DNA from: Microbispora amethystogenes
GTDB lineage: Bacteria > Actinomycetota > Actinomycetes > Streptosporangiales > Streptosporangiaceae
Reading direction: 5' to 3'
Assembly: GCF_016863015.1 (NCBI RefSeq)
Contig: NZ_BOOB01000001.1
Coordinates: 62,001-126,000, forward strand
DNA: 64,000 nt
A program made the position numbers and the translations under genes. Below the pieces are notes generated by a model. It did not search any database. It was not told where the DNA came from and saw only the letters and a list, made by a program, of their open reading frames with translations. This document shows positions 16,660-26,305 of the stretch, one piece after another. The stretch's first letter is position 1. The number at the start of each line of letters is the position of its first letter.

Positions 16660-17269
16660 CGGTCACCTTTCACCGTCGCGGTTCGTCGTATAGGTGGGGA
16701 GATGGAGAACGCACGTTTGACAAGGAGACGTCGGTGCCCGTACTGATTATTGTTGCCGGTTCGCCTGAACCAACGTGACGGGGAGGGGCACCCAGGGTGA
16801 CCTCTCCGGCTGTGAAGCGCACCGGCCGGTTGCCGCCCGAGGTGCATCCTATCCTCGCATCGACCGCTCATACTTTCGCGCCATGCCGAAAATCGAGAAC
16901 GATGTCCGAAATCGGTGGCCGGTGAGTCGCTTAAAGCTGTGCACCAGGGGCCGGCCGGGTTGCCCGGGGCCCCGTGCCCGGTTCTCCGGGCGCCTATCGA
17001 AACGGTCGTCCCTTAAGGCAGGTACGGTTCCGTGACGCTGGTCATGCCGTGCTGTGCATTTCGTTATATGTCGTGATTGTGATACCTCGACGAATTTCCA
17101 TGGTCCCGTCGCCGTGGGCGGGCAGACCGATATCCAAATTATGGATGACTTGTCATGAATGTGCCCGTTCTGCTCTGGTATGGCAATCATCCGAACCATA
17201 AGCTGAGCGCAGTTGAGCTCCTGTGAAGAATTCGCCCCTGCCCCTGTTCCTTCATAGGAAGGCCCCGCA
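16660..17269. other. 610-bp intergenic region before the phenazine regulator
   Basis: Lower in GC than its surroundings, with no frame showing high third-position GC. It must contain the promoters for the sigma gene (minus) and the StrR-like regulator (plus). I saw no clear conserved promoter or known StrR operator here. Confidence 0.5.
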
Positions 17270-18367
17270 GTGACACTTCACACCGCAGCCGACACCGATC
17301 GCGAACTTGGCACTCGCCTCCCCGACCTGGCGGATCTGCGCCACCTGCCGTGGGAGATCGTGTCCGTCCGCGATCTCGCGTCCTCGCTGTCGCCGCGGAA
17401 GCAACGTGAGGACCCGGCGCACGTCCGGATGCTCGCGGAGATGGATCGCGCGCTCGATCCCCTCCTCGTGCACCGGCCGACGATGCGGGTCATCGACGGC
17501 ATGCACCGGTTGCGCGCCGCCGTGCTGAAGGGCAGGAACGAGATCGCCGTCCGGTTCTTCGACGGAAGCGAGGCCGACGCGTTCGTCCTGTCGGTCCGGC
17601 TGAACGTCGGCCACGGACTGCCGCTGACGCTCGACGAACGGAAGGAGGCGGCCGGGCGGATCATCGCCTCCCATCCGCACTGGTCCGACCGGATGGTGGC
17701 CGAGAACGCGGGACTGAGCGCCAAGACCGTCGGCGGCCTGCGCCGGCGGCTCGGCGGGCAGGTCCAGTTCAGCCGCGTCGGCAGGGACGGGAAATCCCGG
17801 CCGATCAGCAGCGTCGAGGGGCGTCGCAGCGCGGCCGCCCTGCTGGCGGCCAACTCGGAGATCTCCCTCCGCGAGCTGTCCAGGAAGACCGGGCTCTCGC
17901 TGGGGACCGTCCGGGACGTACGCGAGCGACTCGACCGCGGGCAGGATCCGATCCCGGACCGGTTGCGCGCGCGGGAGGAGACCGGCGGCGGGGCGGCGCA
18001 GGCCCAGGACGGGACGCCGTCGCCGCGCACCGGGGTCGTCCGGCGAGCGGCGCAGTCCTCCCGTCGCCCCCACGTGGAGAGCCGGCGCAGGGGCGAGCCG
18101 AGGCCGCCGGGATGCCCGGCGGGGGAGGCGGTCGAAACGGCGTCCGTGCTGCGCAAGCTCGCGCGGGACCCGTCTCTGCGGGCGACCGAGTCCGGGCGGC
18201 TGCTGCTGCGGATGCTCCTGGCGACGGAGGTGGGCCCGGCCCAGTGGAAGGAGATCGCCGAGGCGGTCCCGCCCCATTGCATGCCGCTCGTCCGCGCCGT
18301 CGTGCTCAGGAGATCCGAGGAATGGGAACGCCTGGCGAACCTGGTGCGGGGCGGTTTTCCGGGGTGA
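17270..18367 (+). CDS. StrR/NovG-family ParB-like pathway-specific regulator
   Basis: 365 residues. The N-terminal ParB-like domain has the StrR-family track: LPWEIVSVRDLA near 27, the hallmark LLVHRPTMRVIDGMHRLRAA near 64-85, and VRFFDGSEADAFVLSVRLN after it. A helix-turn-helix with DRMVAENAGLSAKTVGGLRRRL spans about 140-162 and a second HTH-like helix pair with LRELSRKTGLSLGTVRD about 200-217. StrR-type proteins activate streptomycin, novobiocin and glycopeptide clusters. Start GTG with AGGAAGG 8 bases upstream. It precedes phzB in the same direction by 82 bases and is probably the cluster activator. Confidence 0.85.
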   Translation: MTLHTAADTDRELGTRLPDLADLRHLPWEIVSVRDLASSLSPRKQREDPAHVRMLAEMDRALDPLLVHRPTMRVIDGMHRLRAAVLKGRNEIAVRFFDGSEADAFVLSVRLNVGHGLPLTLDERKEAAGRIIASHPHWSDRMVAENAGLSAKTVGGLRRRLGGQVQFSRVGRDGKSRPISSVEGRRSAAALLAANSEISLRELSRKTGLSLGTVRDVRERLDRGQDPIPDRLRAREETGGGAAQAQDGTPSPRTGVVRRAAQSSRRPHVESRRRGEPRPPGCPAGEAVETASVLRKLARDPSLRATESGRLLLRMLLATEVGPAQWKEIAEAVPPHCMPLVRAVVLRRSEEWERLANLVRGGFPG

Positions 18368-18406
18368 CCGGAAATCGACGGAGGTGCTTCTGCGGATAAG
18401 GCACAG

Positions 18407-18420
18407 GGTGAAATATCACC
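18407..18420. promoter_or_regulatory. palindrome GGTGA-AATA-TCACC upstream of phzB
   Basis: Perfect 5-bp inverted repeat with a 4-base AT spacer, 30-43 bases before the phzB start, in a short AT-rich stretch. It could be an operator or a small leader hairpin. Confidence 0.4.
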
Positions 18421-18449
18421 ATTAATCGTCATTCGTTGGAGGGTTCATC

Positions 18450-18938
18450 GTGTCAGAGACGACTCACTTTCCGGGAAGCGACGCGGAGACCGAACTCCGG
18501 AAAATCAACCGGGCGACGGTCGAGCAGTACATGAACACCAGAGGCGAGGATCGGCTGCGGCGGCACCTGCTGTTCACCGAGGACGGCGTCGGCGGCCTCT
18601 GGACCAACGACACCGGGGAGCCGATCGCGATCCGCGGGCGTGACCGCCTCGGCGAGCACGCCGTCTGGTCGCTGAAGTGCTTCCCCGACTGGGTCTGGTT
18701 CAACATCCAGATCTTCGAGACGGACGACCCGAACTTCTTCTGGGTGGAGTGCGACGGCGAGGGCGCCATCCGCTTCCCCGGCTACCCCGAAGGCCACTAC
18801 CGGAACCACTTCCTGCACTCCTTCCAGCTGGAGAACGGGAAGATCAAGCTGCAGCGCGAGTTCATGAACCCGTTCGAGCAGCTGCGCGCGCTGAACATCC
18901 CCGTGCCCGAGATCAGGCGTGAGGGAATCCCCACCTAG
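18450..18938 (+). CDS. phzB: phenazine biosynthesis protein PhzA/PhzB
   Basis: 162 residues, NTF2-like fold. It promotes condensation of two six-membered ring precursors to the tricyclic phenazine skeleton. Typical PhzB features seen are the opening ETELRKINRATVEQYMNT, HLLFTEDGVGGLWTND, and HFLHSFQLENGKIKLQREFM then NPFEQLRALNI at the C-terminus. Only one copy is present; pseudomonads have a phzA/phzB pair, most other producers have one. GTG start with GGAGGG upstream. It is the first gene of the core phenazine operon. Confidence 0.95.
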   Translation: MSETTHFPGSDAETELRKINRATVEQYMNTRGEDRLRRHLLFTEDGVGGLWTNDTGEPIAIRGRDRLGEHAVWSLKCFPDWVWFNIQIFETDDPNFFWVECDGEGAIRFPGYPEGHYRNHFLHSFQLENGKIKLQREFMNPFEQLRALNIPVPEIRREGIPT

Positions 18939-19059
18939 GTCACATCCGCCGCTTGATCGTCAGCGGCCGCAAGGCAACCCCCCAGCCGTCCCCGGCCGGG
19001 CGACGACGACGGCGCCGAGAGCGCCTCGCCCCCCCAGTCTCAACCCCCCATGGAGAACC

Positions 19060-20232
19060 GTGGATGACGTGATGCCCGCCATCCGGCTGAGCGCCGCGCT
19101 GCAGCAGCCGGAGTGGAGCGATGTCTCGCAGGTCCAGCGCGTCAAGGAAGTGCTCGCCTCCCGCCCCTCGCTCGTCAGGCCGGCGGACGTACGCGCCCTG
19201 CGTGCCCTCCTGGCGGAGGTCGCCGCAGGAAACTCCCTGGTCGTGCAGTCCGGCGACTGTGCGGAGAACCCCGAGGAGTGCACGCCCGAGCACGTGAGCC
19301 GCAAGTCCGCGGCCCTCGACGTGCTGGCCGGCGCGCTCAAGATGATCACGCACAAACCCGTGCTGAGGGCTGGCCGCATCGGCGGCCAGTTCTGCAAGCC
19401 GCGCTCGAGCTCCACCGAGAAGATCGGCGACCTCACCCTCCCGGCGTACCGGGGGCACATGGTCAACGGCCCCGAGCCGACCGCCGAGAGCAGGCAGCCC
19501 GACCCGCTGCGGATCCTCACCGGATACATGGCGGCCAGCGACATCATGGAGCACCTCGGCTGGCGCGGACCGTCCGCCCGGTCCCCGATAGACCCGCCCG
19601 TGTGGACCAGCCACGAGGCGCTCCTGCTCGACTACGAGGTTCCCATGCTCCGCAGGGACGCGTCAGGGAGGCTGATCCTCGGCTCCACGCACTGGCCCTG
19701 GATCGGCGAGCGGACGCGGCAGGTGGACGGCGCGCACGTCGCCCTGCTGGCGGAGGTCGCCAACCCGGTCGCCTGCAAGGTGGGCCCGAAGATGAGCAAG
19801 GACGAACTGCTCGGCCTGTGCGAGCGGCTCGACCCCGAACGCGAGCCCGGCAGGCTCACCCTCATCTCCCGGATGGGTGCCGACCAGGTCGCCTACGCCC
19901 TGCCGCCGCTCGTCGAGACCGTGAGATCCGCCGGACACCCCGTCATCTGGCTCTGCGACCCCATGCACGGCAACACCCGGGTCACCCCGTCGGGTCACAA
20001 GACCCGTCTGGTGCCGGCCCTGCAGCAGGAGGTCCGCGACTTCGTCACCGCGGTCGAGAGCGCGGACGGCGTCCCCGGCGGCCTCCATCTGGAGACCACA
20101 CCCGACGACGTGACCGAATGCGTCGCCGACGAGAGCGGCTTCGCCCAGGTGGGCGACCGCTACACCAGCTTCTGTGACCCCCGGCTGACCCTCTGGCAGG
20201 CGGTCTCGGTCATCTCCGCCTGGGGCGGTTGA
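19060..20232 (+). CDS. phzC: class II 3-deoxy-D-arabino-heptulosonate-7-phosphate synthase PhzC
   Basis: 390 residues. It makes DAHP from erythrose-4-phosphate and phosphoenolpyruvate, boosting shikimate flux for phenazine synthesis. Class II motifs present: [20 protein letters not shown] near 65, [15 protein letters not shown] near 105, [11 protein letters not shown] near 245, and [10 protein letters not shown] near 305. The start is set at GTG 19060 ([10 protein letters not shown]) behind GGAG; GTG 19069 and ATG 19072 are alternatives. The upstream extension of the frame to 18919 overlaps phzB and is not used. Confidence 0.93.
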   Translation: MDDVMPAIRLSAALQQPEWSDVSQVQRVKEVLASRPSLVRPADVRALRALLAEVAAGNSLVVQSGDCAENPEECTPEHVSRKSAALDVLAGALKMITHKPVLRAGRIGGQFCKPRSSSTEKIGDLTLPAYRGHMVNGPEPTAESRQPDPLRILTGYMAASDIMEHLGWRGPSARSPIDPPVWTSHEALLLDYEVPMLRRDASGRLILGSTHWPWIGERTRQVDGAHVALLAEVANPVACKVGPKMSKDELLGLCERLDPEREPGRLTLISRMGADQVAYALPPLVETVRSAGHPVIWLCDPMHGNTRVTPSGHKTRLVPALQQEVRDFVTAVESADGVPGGLHLETTPDDVTECVADESGFAQVGDRYTSFCDPRLTLWQAVSVISAWGG

Positions 20233-20258
20233 CGCGAGAGCTACCAGAAAGGACTTCC

Positions 20259-20882
20259 ATGTCCGGCATACCCGCAATCCCGGCCTACCCCTTTCCGGCG
20301 GCGGGCGACCTGCCTCCCAACGCCGCCGGATGGACGCCCGACCCCGCTCGTGCCGTGCTCCTGATCCACGACATGCAGCGCTACTTCGTCCGGCCGTTCG
20401 CCGACTCGACCAGGCACGAACTCGTACGGAACGTCGCGCTGCTGCGGGACCGGAGCGCGGCGCTCGGCGTTCCCGTCGGCTACACCGCGCAGCCCGGCGA
20501 CATGAGCGAGGAGCAGCGCGGACTGCTCAAGGACTTCTGGGGGCCCGGCATGCGCCGCGCCCCCGAGGACCGGCTCGTCGTCGACGAGCTCGCCCCCGCC
20601 CCCGGCGACTGGATGTTCACCAAGCTGCGCTACAGCGCGTTCTTCCGGTCCGACCTGCTGGAGCGCATGCGGCGGGCCGGCCGCGACCAGCTCGTGGTCT
20701 GCGGGGTGTACGCCCACGTCGGGGTGTTGATGACGGCGGTCGACGCCTTCACCAACGACCTGCAGACCTTCCTGGTCGCCGACGCCGTCGCCGACTTCAC
20801 CGCCGACTACCACCGCATGGCCGTCGAGTACGCGGCCGAGAGGTGCGCGGTCGTCCTGACGGCCAAGGAGGTCTTCTCGTGA
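20259..20882 (+). CDS. phzD: isochorismatase PhzD
   Basis: 207 residues, the same length as Pseudomonas PhzD. It hydrolyses the vinyl ether of 2-amino-2-desoxyisochorismate (ADIC) to trans-2,3-dihydro-3-hydroxyanthranilate (DHHA). Catalytic Asp38 ([11 protein letters not shown]) and Lys122 (FTKLRYSAF) are in the same positions as in the characterised enzyme, and the usual isochorismatase cysteine is absent ([10 protein letters not shown]), as in PhzD. ATG 20259 follows AGAAAGGA. Its stop overlaps the GTG of phzE. Confidence 0.95.
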   Translation: MSGIPAIPAYPFPAAGDLPPNAAGWTPDPARAVLLIHDMQRYFVRPFADSTRHELVRNVALLRDRSAALGVPVGYTAQPGDMSEEQRGLLKDFWGPGMRRAPEDRLVVDELAPAPGDWMFTKLRYSAFFRSDLLERMRRAGRDQLVVCGVYAHVGVLMTAVDAFTNDLQTFLVADAVADFTADYHRMAVEYAAERCAVVLTAKEVFS

Positions 20883-22780
20883 GCGGCCCGCGGAGTGACA
20901 CCGGCACCGGGGGAGGCGGCCTGCTCGACGCCGTGCTGGACCTCCGGGCGCCGGCCTTCGCGCTGCTGCACCGGCCCGAGGCGAACGGGCCGGGCCTGCT
21001 GGACGTCCTCGTCGGCGAGGTCGCCCACCTGAGCGAACTCGGGGACATCCCGCTGCCCGGACAGGAGGAGCCGGAGGCGGCAAACCGCCACCACGCGCTC
21101 GTCGTCGTTCCCTACCGGCAGGTCCGCGAGCGGGGCTTCGCCTGCGCCGACGACGGCGCCCCGCTCATCGCGATGACGGTGACCCGGCAGGGCGTCCTGC
21201 CGGTAGGCGAGGCCTTGGAACAGATCCCCGACCTGCCCTTCGCGGTCTCCGGCGGGCACTTCGACGTGGACGACGACGACTACGCCGAGATCGTCCGCAG
21301 GGTCGTCAAGGAGGCGATCGGCGAGGGGGAGGGCGCGAACTTCGTCATCAAGCGGTCCTTCGTCGCCGACATCGGGAACTACACGCCCCGCTCCGCCCTC
21401 GCGTTCTTCCGGCGCCTGCTGGAGGTCGAGTCGGGCGCGTACTGGACCTTCGTGGTCCACACCGGCGAGCGGACGTTCGTGGGCGCCACCCCGGAACGGC
21501 ACGTGACGCTGCGGGACGGCGTCGCGACCATGAACCCGATCAGCGGCACGTACCGGTATCCGGCGTCCGGCCCCTCCCTGGACGGGGTGATGGACTTCCT
21601 CGCCGACCGCAAGGAGTCCGACGAGCTCTACATGGTCCTCGACGAGGAACTCAAGATGATGACGCGGATCTGCGAGCCGGGCGTCCGCGTGACGGGCCCG
21701 CGGCTCAAGGAGATGGCGCGGCTCGCGCACACCGAGTACTTCATCGAGGGCGACACCGGCTGGGACGTGCGCGACATCCTCCGCGAGACCATGTTCGCCC
21801 CGACCGTGACCGGCAGCCCGGTGGAGAACGCCTGCCGGGTGATCGACCGGCACGAGCCGCACGGCCGGGGCTACTACAGCGGAGTCGTCGCCCTGATCGG
21901 GCGCGACGAGGCGGGCCGGCAGACCCTCGACTCCTCCATCCTCATCCGGACCGCCGACATCGACCACACCGGCCGGGCGCGCATCGGCGTCGGCGCCACG
22001 CTCGTACGCCATTCGGACCCGATGTCGGAGGTGGCGGAGACCCGGGCGAAGACCGCCGGGCTGCTCGCGGCGCTCGACACCGGCGACAGCGGCCGGCTCA
22101 GGACCCGCCCGGAGGTCCGCGAGGCGCTGGAGCGGCGCAACGCGAACATCGCCGGCTTCTGGCTGGGCAGGCGCGGCGGCGGCACGGCCGCCCTGCCGCG
22201 GCTGGCCGGGGTGCGGGCACTGGTGATCGACGCCGAGGACACCTTCACCTCGATGCTGGACCACCAGATGCGCAGCCTGGGCATGGCGGTCACCGTGCGC
22301 CGCCACGACGAGACGCCGTCGCTGGACGGGTACGACCTCGTGGTGCTGGGGCCCGGCCCCGGCGACCCCCGCGACGCCGCCCACCCCAAGATCGCTTACC
22401 TGGGGGCCGCCGCGGACGCGCTCCTGTCCGGGCGGCGCCCGTTCCTCGCCGTCTGCCTGAGCCACCAGGTCCTCTCCACCCGGCTCGGGTTCCCGTTGCA
22501 GCGCCGCGACGTGCCCAACCAGGGGCTGCAGAAGGAGATCAGCCTCTTCGGCGCGCGGGAGCGCGTCGGGTTCTACAACACGTTCGCCGCGCGCGCCGAG
22601 GCGGACCACGCCGAGATCGACGGCCTCGGCACGGTGGAGATCTGCCGTGATCCGGTGACCGGCGAGGTGCACGCGCTGCGCGGCCCCCGTTTCGCCTCGA
22701 TCCAGTTCCACGCCGAGTCGGTGCTCACCGAGAACGGCCCCCGCATCCTGGGCTCTCTGATGGAAGGCCTGCTGTCATGA
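20879..22780 (+). CDS. phzE: ADIC synthase PhzE
   Basis: 633 residues, the normal PhzE size. It converts chorismate to ADIC using glutamine nitrogen. The N-terminal ~420 residues form the chorismate-binding half ([35 protein letters not shown]). The C-terminal ~200 form a class I glutamine amidotransferase with catalytic Cys in [12 protein letters not shown] and the His/Glu pair in [13 protein letters not shown] 20879 overlaps the phzD stop (GTGA) and has AAGGAGG 8 bases upstream. Confidence 0.95.
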   Translation: MSGPRSDTGTGGGGLLDAVLDLRAPAFALLHRPEANGPGLLDVLVGEVAHLSELGDIPLPGQEEPEAANRHHALVVVPYRQVRERGFACADDGAPLIAMTVTRQGVLPVGEALEQIPDLPFAVSGGHFDVDDDDYAEIVRRVVKEAIGEGEGANFVIKRSFVADIGNYTPRSALAFFRRLLEVESGAYWTFVVHTGERTFVGATPERHVTLRDGVATMNPISGTYRYPASGPSLDGVMDFLADRKESDELYMVLDEELKMMTRICEPGVRVTGPRLKEMARLAHTEYFIEGDTGWDVRDILRETMFAPTVTGSPVENACRVIDRHEPHGRGYYSGVVALIGRDEAGRQTLDSSILIRTADIDHTGRARIGVGATLVRHSDPMSEVAETRAKTAGLLAALDTGDSGRLRTRPEVREALERRNANIAGFWLGRRGGGTAALPRLAGVRALVIDAEDTFTSMLDHQMRSLGMAVTVRRHDETPSLDGYDLVVLGPGPGDPRDAAHPKIAYLGAAADALLSGRRPFLAVCLSHQVLSTRLGFPLQRRDVPNQGLQKEISLFGARERVGFYNTFAARAEADHAEIDGLGTVEICRDPVTGEVHALRGPRFASIQFHAESVLTENGPRILGSLMEGLLS

Positions 22781-23646
22781 CGATGACCGGCCACTCCGTG
22801 CTGGAAGGCGCGCGTCCGTACGTGGTCGTCGACGCGTTCACCGACACGCCGCTGCAGGGCAACCCGGTCGCGGTCTTCTTCGAGGCCGAGGACCTCTCCG
22901 GCGAGCGCATGCAGCGCATCGCCAGGGAGATGAACCTCTCGGAGGTGACCTTCGTCCTCCCGCCCCGGCAGGGGGGCGACGCCCGCATCCGCATCTTCAC
23001 GCCGGTGAACGAGCTGCCCTTCGCCGGGCATCCGCTCCTCGGCACCGCCATCGCGCTGGGCGAGGGACGCAGGGAGGACCGGCTCCGGCTGGAGACGGCG
23101 ATGGGAGTCATCGCCTTCGACCTGGAGCGGGTGGACGGGAGGGTCGTCGCCGCGGAGATGGGGCAGCCCGTCCCGACCTGGACGGAGTTCGACCGTGCCG
23201 GAGAACTCCTCGCCGCGCTCGGCCTGACCTCCTCCACGCTGCCCGTCGTGATCTACCACAACGGTCCCCGGCACGTCTTCGTCGGGCTGGAGAGCATCGC
23301 CGCGCTGTCCCGGGTCGACCCCGACCAGCGCGCGCTGGCCGCCTTCCCCGACATGGCGACCAACTGCTTCGCCGGTTCCGGCCCGACCTGGCGGAGCCGG
23401 ATGTTCTCGCCCGCCTACGGCGTGGCCGAGGACGCCGCCACGGGGTCGGCGGCCGGCCCGCTGGCCGTCCACCTCGCCCGGCACGGGCGGATCGGGTTCG
23501 GGCGGTGGATCGACATCCACCAGGGCGTCGAGATGGGCCGTCCCTCGCTGATGCGGGCCCGCGCCGACGGCGCCCCGGAAGCCGTCACGTCCGTACGGGT
23601 CGGCGGTTCGGCCGTGACCGTCGCCCGCGGCGTGATCTACGCCTGA
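22777..23646 (+). CDS. phzF: DHHA isomerase PhzF
   Basis: 289 residues, diaminopimelate-epimerase-like fold. It isomerises trans-2,3-dihydro-3-hydroxyanthranilate to the aminoketone that dimerises into phenazine. The catalytic glutamate is Glu56 in MNLSEVTFVL (Glu45 in Pseudomonas; this protein has an N-terminal extension). Other hallmarks are QGNPVAVF, NELPFAGHPLLG and EDAATGSAAGPLA. ATG 22777 overlaps the phzE stop (ATGA); ATG 22783 is an alternative. Confidence 0.95.
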   Translation: MTMTGHSVLEGARPYVVVDAFTDTPLQGNPVAVFFEAEDLSGERMQRIAREMNLSEVTFVLPPRQGGDARIRIFTPVNELPFAGHPLLGTAIALGEGRREDRLRLETAMGVIAFDLERVDGRVVAAEMGQPVPTWTEFDRAGELLAALGLTSSTLPVVIYHNGPRHVFVGLESIAALSRVDPDQRALAAFPDMATNCFAGSGPTWRSRMFSPAYGVAEDAATGSAAGPLAVHLARHGRIGFGRWIDIHQGVEMGRPSLMRARADGAPEAVTSVRVGGSAVTVARGVIYA

Positions 23647-23663
23647 ACGGCGAGCACCCACCG

Positions 23664-23694
23664 GCGGACCGGCCGGCCCGGCCGGCCGGTCCGC
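23664..23694 (+). promoter_or_regulatory. perfect hairpin between phzF and phzG
   Basis: 13-bp perfect stem GCGGACCGGCCGG with a 5-base loop CCCGG, 17 bases after the phzF stop. No U-run follows. It may act as a partial terminator or mRNA stabiliser separating phzB-F from phzG and the tailoring genes. Confidence 0.65.
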
Positions 23695-23752
23695 ACCCCG
23701 TCATCGCACGCGGCCAGGGCCGCCCGTACCCCCACACCGCCCGGAGGCGACA

Positions 23753-24388
23753 GTGAGCAGCAGGTTCGAGAGTCTGACCGGCGCCATCGACCCGGCGTTC
23801 CCCGAGTACGACATGCCCCCGGCCGAGCCGATGGACCTGGCGCGGCAGTGGATCGCCTCGGCGGTCGAGGAGGGGGTGCGCGAGCCGCTCGCCCTCTCCC
23901 TCGCGACCGCCGACCGCGGCGGCCGCGCCTCCTCCCGCATGGTCGCCGTCATCGACGTCTCCGACCGGGGCCTGGTCTTCACCAGCCACAGCACCAGCCG
24001 GAAGGGCCGGGAGATCGCCGAGACCGGCTGGGGGTCGGGCCTGCTCTACTGGCGCGAGACCGCGCAGCAGCTGATCTTCTCCGGTCCCGTGGTCATGCTG
24101 CCCGAGCCCGAGGCGGAACGGCTGTGGAACGCGCGGCCGGTGCCGCTGCACGCGATGTCGGCGGTCTCGCGGCAGAGCGAACCGCTGGAGGACGTCGCCG
24201 GGCTGAGGGCGGAGGCCGAGCGCCTCGCGTCGTACGCGACCCCCCTGCCCCGCCCGGCGCGGTTCGCCGGATACCGCCTGGAGCCCGCCGCCGTGGAGTT
24301 CTGGTCGGCGGACGCCGACCGGCTGCACCGGCGGCTGCGTTACGACCGGGATCCCTCCGGTTGGCACATCTCACGGCTGCAGCCGTGA
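23753..24388 (+). CDS. phzG: FMN-dependent oxidase PhzG
   Basis: 211 residues, pyridoxamine-5'-phosphate-oxidase fold. PhzG oxidises the unstable dihydro/tetrahydro phenazine carboxylates toward phenazine-1-carboxylic or 1,6-dicarboxylic acid. FMN-site motifs are ASSRMVAVIDVSDRGLVFTS, TSRKGREIAETGWGSGLLYW and the closing RLRYDRDP then GWHISRLQP. GTG 23753 follows GGAGGCGAC. About 106 bases separate it from phzF, with the hairpin between. Confidence 0.93.
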   Translation: MSSRFESLTGAIDPAFPEYDMPPAEPMDLARQWIASAVEEGVREPLALSLATADRGGRASSRMVAVIDVSDRGLVFTSHSTSRKGREIAETGWGSGLLYWRETAQQLIFSGPVVMLPEPEAERLWNARPVPLHAMSAVSRQSEPLEDVAGLRAEAERLASYATPLPRPARFAGYRLEPAAVEFWSADADRLHRRLRYDRDPSGWHISRLQP

Positions 24389-24429
24389 CCCCCTCCCCAC
24401 AGGGACAGGAAACACGAAGGAGTGCGACC

Positions 24430-26100
24430 TTGACCGACTCGATAACGACCGGCCCTCTGGCGACCGGTGCGAGTACGACCGATCCGAGCACGACCGACTT
24501 CGACGCGATCGTCGTCGGCGCCGGCTTCGCCGGCATCTACACGCTGCACAAGCTCCGCAACGAGCTCGGCCTGCGGGCGCGGGCCTTCGACCGCGCCGGG
24601 GGCGTGGGCGGCACGTGGTACTGGAACCGCTACCCCGGCGCCATGTCGGACGTCGAGGGCTTCGTCTACCGCTACTCCTTCGACAAGGAGATGCTCCAGG
24701 AGTGGAACTGGACCACCAAGTACACCCCGCAGCGTGAGCTCCTCGCCTACCTGGAGGCGGTCGTCGCCAAGCACGGGCTGGGCGAGCACATCCAGCTCAA
24801 CACCGGCGTCGAGAGCGCGGTGTTCGACGAGTCCCGCGGTGTCTGGACGATCGGCACCGACACCGGCGAGACCTTCACCACGCGGTACGTCGTCACCGCG
24901 CTCGGCCCGCTGTCGACGGCGAACATCCCCGACATCGAGGGCCGCGAGCGCTTCCAGGGCAGGATCGTCCACACCGGCGCCTGGCCCGACGACCTGACCA
25001 TCGACGGCAAGCGCGTCGGCGTCGTCGGCACGGGCTCCACCGGCACCCAGTTCGTCTGCGCCGCCGCCAAGGTGGCCGAGCATCTGACGGTGTTCCAGCG
25101 TTCGGCGCAGTACTGCGTCCCGTCCGGCCACGGCCCGGTCACCGAGGAGTACGTCGCGGAGGTGCGGGCGGACTACGACCGCATCTGGGACCAGGTGCGC
25201 GGCTCCCGCGTCGCCTGCGGGTTCGAGGAGAGCGACGTCCCCGCGATGAGCGTCTCCGAGGAGGAGCGCCGGCGCGTGTTCCAGGAGTACTGGGACAAGG
25301 GGAACGGCTTCCGCTTCATGTTCGGCACGTTCTCCGACATCGCGACCGATCCGGCGGCCAACGAGGCCGCCGCGGAGTTCATCCGGTCGAAGATCCGGGA
25401 GATCGTGAAGGACCCGGAGACGGCGCGCAAGCTGACGCCGACCGACCTCTACGCCAAGCGCCCCATCTGCAACCCCGACTACTACGAGAACTTCAACCGC
25501 CCCAACGTCACGCTGGTCAGCGTCAAGGAGAACCCGATCAGGGAGATCACCCCCAGGGGGGTGCGCACCGAGGACGGCGTGGAGCACGAACTCGACGTCC
25601 TGGTCTTCGCGACGGGCTTCGACGCCGTGGACGGCAGCTACAAGCGGATGGACATCCGCGGCCGGGGCGGCGTGACGATCCGGGAGCACTGGGAGGACGG
25701 CCCCACCGGCTACCTCGGTGTCGCCACCAACGGCTTCCCCAACCTGTTCATGGTCCTCGGGCCGAACAGCGCCTTCAGCAACCTCCCGCCGGGCATCGAG
25801 ACCCAGGTCGAGTGGATCGCCGGCCTGATCCGCACGGCGGAGGAGAACGGCACGACCGTGGTCGAGGCCACCGCGAGCGCCGAGGACGCCTGGACCGAGA
25901 CCTGCCGGGAACTCGCGGCGTACACGCTCTTCCCCAAGGTCGCCTCGTGGATCTTCGGCGCCAACATCCCCGGCAAGAAGAACACGGTCATGTTCTACTT
26001 CGCGGGCCTGGGGTCGTACCGGGCCAAGCTGAGCGAGGTGGCGGAGGCGGGATACGAGGGATTCGACCTGCAGGCCAGTCCCTCGCTGACGCCGGCCTGA
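24430..26100 (+). CDS. phzNO1: Baeyer-Villiger-type flavoprotein, probable phenazine N-oxygenase
   Basis: 556 residues from TTG 24430 (AAGGAG 7 bases upstream). Class B flavin monooxygenase: FAD motif VVGAGFAGIYTLHKL near 28, the BVMO fingerprint FQGRIVHTGAWP near 180, NADPH motif VVGTGSTGTQ near 200, and a C-terminal VLGPNSAFSN segment. In Lysobacter (LaPhzNO1) and Nocardiopsis (NaphzNO1), proteins of this BVMO-like type were shown to N-oxidise phenazines. Its place directly after phzG makes that role more likely than Baeyer-Villiger ring oxidation. Cofactors expected are FAD and NADPH. Substrate is inferred. Confidence 0.82.
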   Translation: MTDSITTGPLATGASTTDPSTTDFDAIVVGAGFAGIYTLHKLRNELGLRARAFDRAGGVGGTWYWNRYPGAMSDVEGFVYRYSFDKEMLQEWNWTTKYTPQRELLAYLEAVVAKHGLGEHIQLNTGVESAVFDESRGVWTIGTDTGETFTTRYVVTALGPLSTANIPDIEGRERFQGRIVHTGAWPDDLTIDGKRVGVVGTGSTGTQFVCAAAKVAEHLTVFQRSAQYCVPSGHGPVTEEYVAEVRADYDRIWDQVRGSRVACGFEESDVPAMSVSEEERRRVFQEYWDKGNGFRFMFGTFSDIATDPAANEAAAEFIRSKIREIVKDPETARKLTPTDLYAKRPICNPDYYENFNRPNVTLVSVKENPIREITPRGVRTEDGVEHELDVLVFATGFDAVDGSYKRMDIRGRGGVTIREHWEDGPTGYLGVATNGFPNLFMVLGPNSAFSNLPPGIETQVEWIAGLIRTAEENGTTVVEATASAEDAWTETCRELAAYTLFPKVASWIFGANIPGKKNTVMFYFAGLGSYRAKLSEVAEAGYEGFDLQASPSLTPA

Positions 26101-26137
26101 GCCCGCGCGGGGGCGTGCCCCGCGCCCACATCTGAGC

Positions 26138-26166
26138 GTCCGGACGGCCGGGAGGGCCGTCCGGAC
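26138..26166 (+). terminator. hairpin terminator after the N-oxygenase gene
   Basis: Perfect 12-bp stem GTCCGGACGGCC, loop GGGAG, 38 bases past the stop codon. It probably ends the phzB-to-phzNO1 transcript, so the ABM and phzS genes need their own promoter. Confidence 0.75.
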
Positions 26167-26268
26167 CTTCCGCGTCCGCTTGAGATAAGCGGCATTTCCT
26201 GCTCCGCGGACGACATATTCGGTGAGGCGTTCTCGTGTTCGAGGCCCGCGATTGTTTAACAAAGACGC

Positions 26269-26299
26269 TTGACTCTAATGGTTCTTAGTCGGATACGAT
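26269..26299 (+). promoter_or_regulatory. sigma-70-type promoter giving a near-leaderless transcript
   Basis: TTGACT followed after 17 bases by GATACG (or TACGAT after 19) in an AT-rich pocket. The -10 ends only about 7 bases before ATG 26306, so transcription would start at or next to the start codon. CTAA-6-TTAG (26275-26288) lies in the spacer and could be an operator. Confidence 0.5.
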
Positions 26300-26305
26300 G
26301 AAGTC

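Noticed and set aside
16849-17199. 116-residue minus-strand frame in the gap before the StrR-like gene
   Set aside because: Codon bias is not that of this genome and no ribosome site precedes it.
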